Source of the DNA: UBA8437 sp963933195
Lineage (GTDB): Bacteria > Planctomycetota > Planctomycetia > Planctomycetales > Planctomycetaceae
Assembly: GCA_963933195.1 (NCBI GenBank)
Contig: CAWVUS010000018.1
Location: forward strand, 1 to 38,771
Direction of reading: 5' to 3'
Length of the DNA stretch: 38,771 nucleotides
Part shown: in pieces, positions 32,911 to 38,771 of the stretch
Layout of the letters: each line of letters starts with the position of its first letter
Position numbering within the stretch: the first letter of the stretch is position 1
Notes under the pieces: model-generated
Told to the model about the DNA's origin: nothing
The model's database searches: none
What the model saw: only the letters and a program-made list of their open reading frames with translations
Translations under genes and position numbers: made by a program

Positions 32911-34707
32911 TCAGGAGATGAGATTTTCGAGAAGGCTCTGAAGTCCCTCGTGGAGTTGGGAAATGGCGGGTTGTGTGTCGCCGGTGCCCGGCCGAGTTTG
33001 CCGGGCAAATCCGTAAAACTTGATCTTTGGCTCGGTTCCCGACGGGCGGACGGCGAGGCTGACGGCGACGTCGTCCTGGGTCAGTGCCTCGAAGATCAGC
33101 AGGTCACTCGTGGGAGTCGGAAGCGGTTCGACGGGGTTGTGGCCGGGCAGGCTGCGAATTTCGTGCGTGGCGTAGTCACGGACCCGCTGCCAATTGTGAG
33201 TGCCAAGAGTGGTGGGGGGGCGGTGTCTCAACTCGTACATGGCGGTGTCAATTTTCTGTCGGCCGCTGGGACCCTCCGCGTAAACGGAATGTTGAAACTC
33301 GTCGACACGTCCGTGTTCCCGGTGGATCCGGTCCAGTCGGTGCCAAAGAGTTTTTTGCTGGGCATGGAGTTCCAGGGCGATGTCGGCTGTCAGCAGTGCT
33401 GCCGGGGCGGCGTCCTTGTCGCGACAGTAGGTTCCCACCTGGTAACCGATTGATTCTTCACAGCCGAAAATGAATCCCTCGGGGCCGCGGTTCTCGATTT
33501 CTCCGGCAATGTGTTTGAATCCCACCATCAGGTTGTCAACGATTTCGACCTGGTGAGATTCGCAGAGAACTCTCAGCAAGGGGGTGGTGACCAGCGTGGT
33601 GAGGGCGTAGGCGTTGGCAGGCCATTCACGGTTTCGCAAGAGATGGTCGAGCAAGACGGTGGCGAGTTGGTTGCCGGTCATGACCCGCCAGTTGCCCGAG
33701 GTGTCGGGGGCGGCGACACCGAGTCGATCGGCGTCGGGGTCGGTGGCCATGACGAGGACCTGGCCGGCGGATCGGGCGGCCAGGATTGCCGGTTCAAACA
33801 CCTCCTGGCGTTCCGGGTTGGGCAACTGGTCGGGGACATTCGTGAAATCGGCGTCGGGCTCGGCCTGTGTCGGGAAAATCGTGACACCGGTGAAACCGGC
33901 CTCCCGGAGCACCGGCATGACCGACACGCCGCCAACACCGCACAATGGAGTGAAGAGCGCCGGGAGGTCCCGGGGTTGGAGTTCGGCTGCGGTGGCCGCG
34001 GTCGTGCGTGTGTCGAGCACCGCCCGGCGATGGGCCTCGTCGATTTCCGGGCCAAGCCGGACAATCCGGCCGTCGGCCAATGCGTCGTCGTAATCCAGTG
34101 TGGGGATGGTCGCACTGCGAGCCACACAGTCAACGATTCCGGCATCGTGAGGAGGCAGCACCTGTCCGCCGTGCGACCAGTAGGCTTTGAATCCGTTGTC
34201 GCTGGGGGGATTGTGTGAGGCGGAGATGACGACACCCGCGACACACTCGAGATGTCTCACGGTGAAAGACAGTGTTGGGGTGGCACGGTAGTCGTCGAAT
34301 TCGAGGACTTCAAATCCGTGAGCGGCGAGGGTGGTGGCTGTCAGGCGGGCGAATTCGTGAGATCGGTGTCGCGTGTCGTGGGCCACGGCCACACGTCCTT
34401 CGTCGTGCCCGGACTCCTTGAGATGGCACGCCAGCCCGTGGGCGCTTTCGGCGATGGTCCGGGCATTGATCGTGGCGGTTCCCAGTGGCCCCATCACTCC
34501 GCGTCGGCCACCGGTTCCAAACGGGATGTCTTCCCAAAACAGTTCGACCAGGCGGTCGAATTCTTCTGAGTCGATCAGGTCGGCCACATCCCCGGAGAAC
34601 TTCGAGAGTGCCGGATCGGTCAGCCAGCGACTGACGCGCTGGGCCGAATCGGTGTCGATTCGGCCAGCGACGACCGCCTGTTTCAACCGCGCCTCGGTCG
34701 ACTGCAC
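32911..34707 (-). CDS. Phosphoglucomutase/phosphomannomutase (alpha-D-phosphohexomutase family)
   Basis: The protein has 598 residues from a GTG start at 34707 with AGGGA upstream. All four family motifs are present: VISASHNPPSDNGFKAYW with phosphoserine Ser164; DPDADRLGVA (Mg2+ site); GCEESIGYQVG (sugar-binding loop); RPSGTEPKIKFY (phosphate-binding loop). Length and the PFGTGGRRG N-terminal segment resemble Bacillus PgcA-type phosphoglucomutases, which interconvert glucose-1-phosphate and glucose-6-phosphate; mannose activity cannot be excluded. It lies between the 55-residue basic protein gene (32 bases upstream) and the prenyltransferase gene. Confidence 0.93.
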   Translation of the reverse strand: MQSTEARLKQAVVAGRIDTDSAQRVSRWLTDPALSKFSGDVADLIDSEEFDRLVELFWEDIPFGTGGRRGVMGPLGTATINARTIAESAHGLACHLKESGHDEGRVAVAHDTRHRSHEFARLTATTLAAHGFEVLEFDDYRATPTLSFTVRHLECVAGVVISASHNPPSDNGFKAYWSHGGQVLPPHDAGIVDCVARSATIPTLDYDDALADGRIVRLGPEIDEAHRRAVLDTRTTAATAAELQPRDLPALFTPLCGVGGVSVMPVLREAGFTGVTIFPTQAEPDADFTNVPDQLPNPERQEVFEPAILAARSAGQVLVMATDPDADRLGVAAPDTSGNWRVMTGNQLATVLLDHLLRNREWPANAYALTTLVTTPLLRVLCESHQVEIVDNLMVGFKHIAGEIENRGPEGFIFGCEESIGYQVGTYCRDKDAAPAALLTADIALELHAQQKTLWHRLDRIHREHGRVDEFQHSVYAEGPSGRQKIDTAMYELRHRPPTTLGTHNWQRVRDYATHEIRSLPGHNPVEPLPTPTSDLLIFEALTQDDVAVSLAVRPSGTEPKIKFYGFARQTRPGTGDTQPAISQLHEGLQSLLENLIS

Positions 34708-34739
34708 GGGTCAAGGTCCCTGTGGCGCGATACGGGTGA

Positions 34740-34907
34740 CTAGCGTCTCTTTTTGCCGGACGATTTCTTCGCCCGAACTTTCGTCTTACCAGTCTTCTTT
34801 GCCGACTTGGCTGGTTTCTTTTTCTTCTGCTTCTCGTTGCGGAAGATCTCGTCCCAGCCACTGCGGAAATTGTCGTTGGAACCGGTGTGGACCGTGTAGC
34901 CCGTCAT
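34740..34907 (-). CDS. Small lysine-rich conserved-looking protein (YTVHTGS type)
   Basis: A 55-residue protein. The first ~25 residues are MTGYTVHTGSNDNFRSGWDEIF, a compact segment with aromatic positions that looks conserved; I recall similar short proteins in planctomycetes but cannot verify this. The remaining ~30 residues are mostly Lys, Ala, Ser and Arg, similar to histone H1-like or ribosome-associated tails, suggesting nucleic-acid binding. ATG 34907 is preceded by a weak AGG. The frame is clean, starts and stops within the gap between pgm and the DUF1501 gene, and runs in the same direction as pgm. Function unknown. Confidence 0.7.
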   Translation of the reverse strand: MTGYTVHTGSNDNFRSGWDEIFRNEKQKKKKPAKSAKKTGKTKVRAKKSSGKKRR

Positions 34908-35054
34908 AATGCTGCTGCCGCCTGGTAACCGAAGAAAACATTAGGGGCCGTCATTGAACTGGCGACCCCGCCACTTGCTCCATTCTTGGAATGGTCCGAC
35001 AGCGGTCAAGGGCTGTGGGTCGGTTTCGTGGAGTGGGATTCACAGTGGTGGTTG

Positions 35055-35099
35055 AATTGTCAGACACAATTTGCCACTCGTATCGGGAATCTGGTAGGA
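35055..35099 (+). promoter_or_regulatory. Possible promoter and inverted repeat upstream of the DUF1501 gene
   Basis: An inverted repeat AATTGT-N5-ACAATT (35055-35071) overlaps a TTGCCA at 35070-35075, which is 18 bases before TAGGAT (35094-35099). That promoter would start transcription almost at the ATG (35108) and give a nearly leaderless mRNA. Alternatively the AGGA within TAGGAT is the ribosome site and the real promoter lies upstream. Confidence 0.3.
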
Positions 35100-35107
35100 T
35101 CACTTCG

Positions 35108-36550
35108 ATGAGCACCTCGAACGCAAACGCGTTGTCCCACCCCCGGTTGTCCCGCCGGCAGTGGCTTCAGGCCGGTTCAATTGGCCTGATGGGGCTCTCG
35201 ATGGCCGATGTTGAAGCCGCCCGGGTGGAGAACCGCCAGGCGCCGCTGAAGTCGGTGATTTACCTGTTTCTCTCGGGTGGACTGGGTCAGCACGACAGTT
35301 TTGACATGAAGCCCGAGGCCCCGGACAACATCCGTGGCGAGTTCGAGCCGGTGTCGACTCGGACACCCGGATTGCAGATCTGTGAGCACCTGCCTCGCTT
35401 GGCCGCGTGTAGCGACAAGTGGGCCGTGGTGCGGTCACTGTCCCACTCGACCAATGATCATTCGTTGGGTCATCACATCATGCTGACCGGACGGAGCGAC
35501 TCGCCTCGTGGTTTTTCGGGAAGTAAGCCACAGGCCAGCGATCATCCTGCGATTGTTTCGCAGGTCGGGTACCTGTTGCGAGATCGAAGCCGCCTGCCTG
35601 GAGCTGCGGTGATCCCCGACATGCTGACCCATCACAGCGGGCGAGTGATTCCCGGACAATTTGGTGGTGTGATGGGGGAACGTCACGACCCCTGGGTCAT
35701 CAACGCCGCTCCGCAGTGTCGGATGTACGGGGCGTGCCCCAACTGTTTCGATCACCAGCGACGTCCGGCCCAGCATGTTGGCAGTACCGAGTTTCAGCCG
35801 CCGAACCTGGCCCTGGCCGAGGGAGTCACGCAGCGACGTCTCGACGATCGCACCCGACTGCTGGGCGTCGTGGAACAACAGCAGAAGCACTTGGATCGAC
35901 TGGCGTCGGTCAACGACCTGGACCGGTATCGCGAGAGTGCGATTTCGTTGTTGTCGTCCAGCGGGGTTCGTAAGGCGTTTGATCTCTCAACCGAACCCGA
36001 ACCGGTCCGAAGCCTCTACGGTCACAATCTCTATGGCTCGTCCTGTCTTCTCGCCCGACGTCTTGTGGAATGTGGAGTGGGATTGGTCCAGGTGAACATG
36101 GGCCGCAACGAGACCTGGGACACACACGGCAACGCTTTTCCGAGCCTGAAGAACAGCCTGTTGCCGCCCATGGATCAGGCCGTTGCCGGGTTGATTTCCG
36201 ACCTCGATGATCGGGGCTTGTTGGATTCAACAATGATCGTGATGGCCGGTGAATTCGGTCGAACGCCGAAGGTGTTCGGGTTGCCGCAGTTCTACGAGTT
36301 GCCCGGACGGGATCACTGGGGTGCGGTGCAAAGCGTGTTGTTCGCCGGCGGTGGAGTCCGCGGTGGAACGGTCATCGGAGCCAGCGACAAGATCGGTGGA
36401 TTTCCCAAGGAAGCCAAGCAGACGCCCGAGACGTTTGCGGCGACCATCTACGATGCGCTGGGGATTCCCCACACGGCCGCCTGGCACGACTCCCAGGACC
36501 GGCCACATCACATTTACCAGGCCGAGCCGATTGCGGGGCTGTTGGCGTAG
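35108..36550 (+). CDS. DUF1501 domain-containing protein with twin-arginine signal
   Basis: The protein has 480 residues from ATG 35108. The N-terminus has a Tat signal: RLSRRQWLQAGSIGLMGLSMA, with the twin Arg at 16-17, so the protein is predicted to be exported folded through the Tat system, of which tatC is in this window. The DUF1501 domain (a sulfatase/alkaline-phosphatase-like fold) follows: VIYLFLSGGLGQHDSFDMKP, VRSLSHSTNDHSLGHHIMLTGR, VNMGRNETWDTHGN, MIVMAGEFGRTPK and GRDHWGAVQSVLFAGGGVRGG. The His/Asp clusters would bind metal. The family is greatly expanded in planctomycetes and usually paired with DUF1549/DUF1553 genes, which are missing here. Upstream in-frame GTG at 34991 is not used. 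Confidence 0.93.
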   Translation: MSTSNANALSHPRLSRRQWLQAGSIGLMGLSMADVEAARVENRQAPLKSVIYLFLSGGLGQHDSFDMKPEAPDNIRGEFEPVSTRTPGLQICEHLPRLAACSDKWAVVRSLSHSTNDHSLGHHIMLTGRSDSPRGFSGSKPQASDHPAIVSQVGYLLRDRSRLPGAAVIPDMLTHHSGRVIPGQFGGVMGERHDPWVINAAPQCRMYGACPNCFDHQRRPAQHVGSTEFQPPNLALAEGVTQRRLDDRTRLLGVVEQQQKHLDRLASVNDLDRYRESAISLLSSSGVRKAFDLSTEPEPVRSLYGHNLYGSSCLLARRLVECGVGLVQVNMGRNETWDTHGNAFPSLKNSLLPPMDQAVAGLISDLDDRGLLDSTMIVMAGEFGRTPKVFGLPQFYELPGRDHWGAVQSVLFAGGGVRGGTVIGASDKIGGFPKEAKQTPETFAATIYDALGIPHTAAWHDSQDRPHHIYQAEPIAGLLA

Positions 36551-36582
36551 TTGCTTCCGAGGACCGGACGGCACCGCCGCAT

Positions 36583-37503
36583 TCAGTCGACCCAGTCGAA
36601 GCCAACGTCCCAGTTGGGGACCGTGTGGGTCAGTGCTCCCATGCTGATTCGGTCAACTCCGGTGGCAGCGACGTTGGCGAGCGAACCGAGCGTGATTCCT
36701 CCGGAGGCTTCCAGCAGGACCCCGGGAGCCTGCCGGTTGCGGATTTCCACGGCTCGGGTCAGTTGCTCAGTTGTCATGTTGTCCAGCAGAACCATGTCGG
36801 GAACGGCGGCCAGGGCGTCGGCGAGTTGTTCGAGGGTGTCCACTTCGACCTGGATGGGGACACCTGGTTCGACTCCGGCTCTGGCGGTGGAGACGGCCGA
36901 TGCCACATCCAGGGAGTCCCCCCGGCTGGCCAGGTGGTTGTCCTTGATCAGGACCGCATCGAAGAGGCCCATGCGATGGTTGGTTCCACCGCCGCAGGCG
37001 ACCGCGTACTTGGCCAGTCGCCTCCAGCCTGGAAGAGTTTTCCGGGTGTCGAGCACCTGGGCGCTGGTGCCGGCGACGGCGGCGACGTGAGCGGCGGTTT
37101 GGGTGGCGATGCCGGACAGGTGGCCCAGGAAATTGAGTGCCGTGCGTTCGCCGGCCAGCAGGCTGCGGACCGGGCCATGCAGCGTGGCCAGTTGAGTGGC
37201 CACGTCGACGGCTTGGCCGTCACGAAGATGATGAGTGACCTGGACTTCCGGCGAGAAACTCTCGAAGAGTTGTGTCACGACGGGCAGGCCGCAGACGGTG
37301 CCTGCTTGACGGCAGCGAATGTCGACCGCGCCGGTCGCGTCGGCATCGATCAGGGCGTCCGCGGTCCGATCGCCAACCTCGCCCAGATCTTCGGCCAGTG
37401 CCAAGCGTATCAACTGGGCGGCCGCCTCAGCCTCGATTGATCCGAAGATGGGGCCGGCCGTTGTCTGGTCGGGCATTTCCGAGGGCGTGGGAATTGAGTT
37501 CAT
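36583..37503 (-). CDS. nadC: Nicotinate-nucleotide pyrophosphorylase (carboxylating)
   Basis: The protein has 306 residues. NadC converts quinolinate and PRPP to nicotinate mononucleotide in NAD synthesis. Family motifs are EDLGEVGDRTADALI (about 37-51), ERTALNFLGHLSGIAT (119-134), DTRKTLPGWRRLAKYAVACGGGTNHRMGLFDAVLIKDNH (152-190), QVEVDTLEQL and LLEASGGITLGSLANVAATGVDRIS. The substrate-contacting Arg/Lys/His in these segments are intact. The N-terminal ~20 residues are a variable extension. No nadA or nadB is visible here. The gene is divergent from ald, with 82 bases between the starts. Confidence 0.96.
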   Translation of the reverse strand: MNSIPTPSEMPDQTTAGPIFGSIEAEAAAQLIRLALAEDLGEVGDRTADALIDADATGAVDIRCRQAGTVCGLPVVTQLFESFSPEVQVTHHLRDGQAVDVATQLATLHGPVRSLLAGERTALNFLGHLSGIATQTAAHVAAVAGTSAQVLDTRKTLPGWRRLAKYAVACGGGTNHRMGLFDAVLIKDNHLASRGDSLDVASAVSTARAGVEPGVPIQVEVDTLEQLADALAAVPDMVLLDNMTTEQLTRAVEIRNRQAPGVLLEASGGITLGSLANVAATGVDRISMGALTHTVPNWDVGFDWVD

Positions 37504-37585
37504 CTTGTTCGATCAAGCCGCCTTGTCGCGGGACGGCAACTGGTGTTTGATTACGTTGAGGTGCTTGAGGTAAGGAGTGGCAGTC

Positions 37586-38698
37586 ATGATCGTGGGCGTA
37601 CCGCGTGAGATCAAGCAGGACGAATACCGCGTGGCGATGTTGCCGGTGGGCGTCGAGGAATTGGTGCAGGGTGGACACCGTGTGCTCGTTGAAACGGCAG
37701 CTGGCCAGGGCAGCGGGATTCCTGACGACGAGTATCTCGCGTGTGGGGCCGAGATTGTCGAATCGTGCGAGCAGGTCTGGGCCGAGGCGGGAGTGGTGAT
37801 CAAGGTCAAGGAGCCGCAGCCTCCGGAGATCGAGCAGTTGCGGTCCGGTCAGTTGCTGATGACCTATTTTCACTTTGCGGCTGACGAGGATTTGACCCGC
37901 GGTGTGATGGAATCGGGTGCGACGGCGATTGCTTACGAGACCCTGCGGGGTCGCAATAGCGATCTGCCCTGCCTGACTCCGATGAGCGAGGTCGCCGGCC
38001 GGATGAGTATTCAGCAGGGGGCAAAGTACCTGGAGCGGCCACAGGAGGGACGAGGAATTCTTCTGGGCGGGGTCCCCGGGGTCGGTCCGGCTCACATCGT
38101 GATCCTTGGCGGTGGTGTGGTCGGCAAGAACGCCGCTCAGATCGCCGCGGGATTCCAGGCCGATGTGGCAATCCTGGACATCAACGTTGACCGGTTGAGG
38201 TACCTGGAGGACATCATGCCGGCCAACGTGAACACGATGTTCAGCGATCGCCACACGATTCGCGAACAACTGGCGTTGGCCGACCTGGTGATCGGGGCGG
38301 TGTTGATCGCCGGTGCCCGGGCGCCACGGCTGGTCAGTGCCGATGATCTGGGCCGTATGAAACCGGGTGCGGTGATCATCGACGTGGCGATTGACCAGGG
38401 CGGCTGCGTGGAAACTGCTCGACCGACGACCCACTCGGAACCGACCTACATCGAGAGAGGCATCGTGCACTACTGTGTCACAAACATGCCCGGCGCGGTT
38501 GGCCGGACCAGTACCTACGCACTGTGCAATGTGACGTTTCCCTACATCCAGCGAATTGTCAATGAGGGTCTCGATGCGTCTGTCGCTGCCGATTGCGGAC
38601 TGGCCGAAGCGGTCAACGTTCACCAGGGGAAATTGACCAACCGGGCGGTGGCCGAGTCGTTGGGGATGACGTACGAGGCATTCGTACAAACGGCGTAG
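37586..38698 (+). CDS. ald: Alanine dehydrogenase
   Basis: The protein has 370 residues from ATG 37586; AAGGAG sits 8 bases upstream, whereas a GTG at 37577 would overlap that site. The N-terminus MIVGVPREIKQDEYRVAML is canonical. Lys75 in KVKEP and His96 in YFHFA match the pyruvate/alanine site of characterised enzymes, and PMSEVAGRMSIQQGAKYLE and the NAD fold ILGGGVVGKNAAQIAAG follow. The conserved DVAIDQGGCVETARPTTHSEP ends the active-site region. The enzyme reversibly deaminates alanine to pyruvate and ammonia with NAD. Confidence 0.96.
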   Translation: MIVGVPREIKQDEYRVAMLPVGVEELVQGGHRVLVETAAGQGSGIPDDEYLACGAEIVESCEQVWAEAGVVIKVKEPQPPEIEQLRSGQLLMTYFHFAADEDLTRGVMESGATAIAYETLRGRNSDLPCLTPMSEVAGRMSIQQGAKYLERPQEGRGILLGGVPGVGPAHIVILGGGVVGKNAAQIAAGFQADVAILDINVDRLRYLEDIMPANVNTMFSDRHTIREQLALADLVIGAVLIAGARAPRLVSADDLGRMKPGAVIIDVAIDQGGCVETARPTTHSEPTYIERGIVHYCVTNMPGAVGRTSTYALCNVTFPYIQRIVNEGLDASVAADCGLAEAVNVHQGKLTNRAVAESLGMTYEAFVQTA

Positions 38699-38710
38699 TG
38701 AGTTGTTCAC

Positions 38711-38737
38711 GACCGTCCGGGTTTGACCGGGATGGTC
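38711..38737 (+). terminator. Possible hairpin after ald
   Basis: Arms GACCGTCCGG (38711-38720) and CCGGGATGGTC (38727-38737) pair with one wobble and one bulge around a 6-base loop. No clear T-run follows, so it may be Rho-dependent or just a stem-loop. Confidence 0.35.
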
Positions 38738-38771
38738 CTCGGGAGATTGCATCGTTGATGGCACGTCGCGA

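Noticed and set aside
37427..38764. 445-aa antisense frame over ald
   Set aside because: Shadow; the plus strand encodes complete alanine dehydrogenase.

Overview
The window is a GC-rich bacterial chromosome segment that most likely comes from a member of the Planctomycetota. The clues are a DUF1501 protein with a twin-arginine signal, an HU-like protein with the C-terminal extension known from planctomycetes, leucine-rich repeats with 'ITDDGL'-type units, a multiheme cytochrome c fused to TPRs, and a short lysine-rich YTVHTGS protein. The assignment is inferred from protein families, not from a phylogenetic marker. Coding density is high. Genes sit in short same-strand runs, often with 4-base ATGA/GTGA overlaps. 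No insertion sequence, prophage, CRISPR array or rRNA operon is visible, so this looks like ordinary core chromosome with some lineage-specific proteins.

Layout. 1-2117 (+): 3' end of a subtilisin-like protease carrying RTX calcium-binding repeats. 2139-6222 (-): run of an exported galactose mutarotase-like lipoprotein, a seven-haem cytochrome c/TPR protein and a methyltransferase. 6486-8034 (+): ECF sigma factor, its membrane anti-sigma factor and an FmdB zinc ribbon, all overlapping. 8223-9897 (+): promoter and dnaA, without dnaN, recF or gyrB beside it. 9908-18141 (-): TPR lipoprotein; then tatC, NIPSNAP protein, mtnA and a membrane protein with an oxidoreductase-like N-terminus; then an RDD membrane protein. 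18195-19520 (-): glutamate-semialdehyde-aminomutase-like aminotransferase, divergent from trpB-trpA (19687-21734, +), which is followed by thrC. 23100-25564 (-): HpnE-like oxidase and a two-helix K+ channel with RCK domain. 25677-28613 (+): comF, DUF502 and hemC. 28548-30359 (-): possible small lipoprotein, SDR oxidoreductase and rsmD. 30546-31894 (+): HU-like gene with promoter and terminator, csrA with promoter and a 5' leader containing GGA sites, and tRNA-Glu(UUC) with promoter and terminator. 31921-34907 (-): UbiA-type prenyltransferase, phosphohexomutase and a 55-residue basic protein. 35108-36550 (+): DUF1501. 36583-37503 (-): nadC. 37586-38698 (+): alanine dehydrogenase.

Functionally the window combines housekeeping (replication initiation, tryptophan, threonine, NAD and haem synthesis, 16S rRNA methylation, methionine salvage, Tat export) with envelope and signalling genes. 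Several sigma-70-like promoters can be read directly (TTGACA/TTGACC with a 16-18 base spacer). The most unusual object is TatC: its first periplasmic loop appears to hold a leucine-rich-repeat domain of about 350 residues. Other points of interest are a K+ channel filter reading TVGYR, a DUF502 protein with a long loop between its two helices, and a membrane protein that seems built from a degenerate Gfo/Idh/MocA fold plus an OmpA-like segment. I found no multi-gene system that I could confidently call new.
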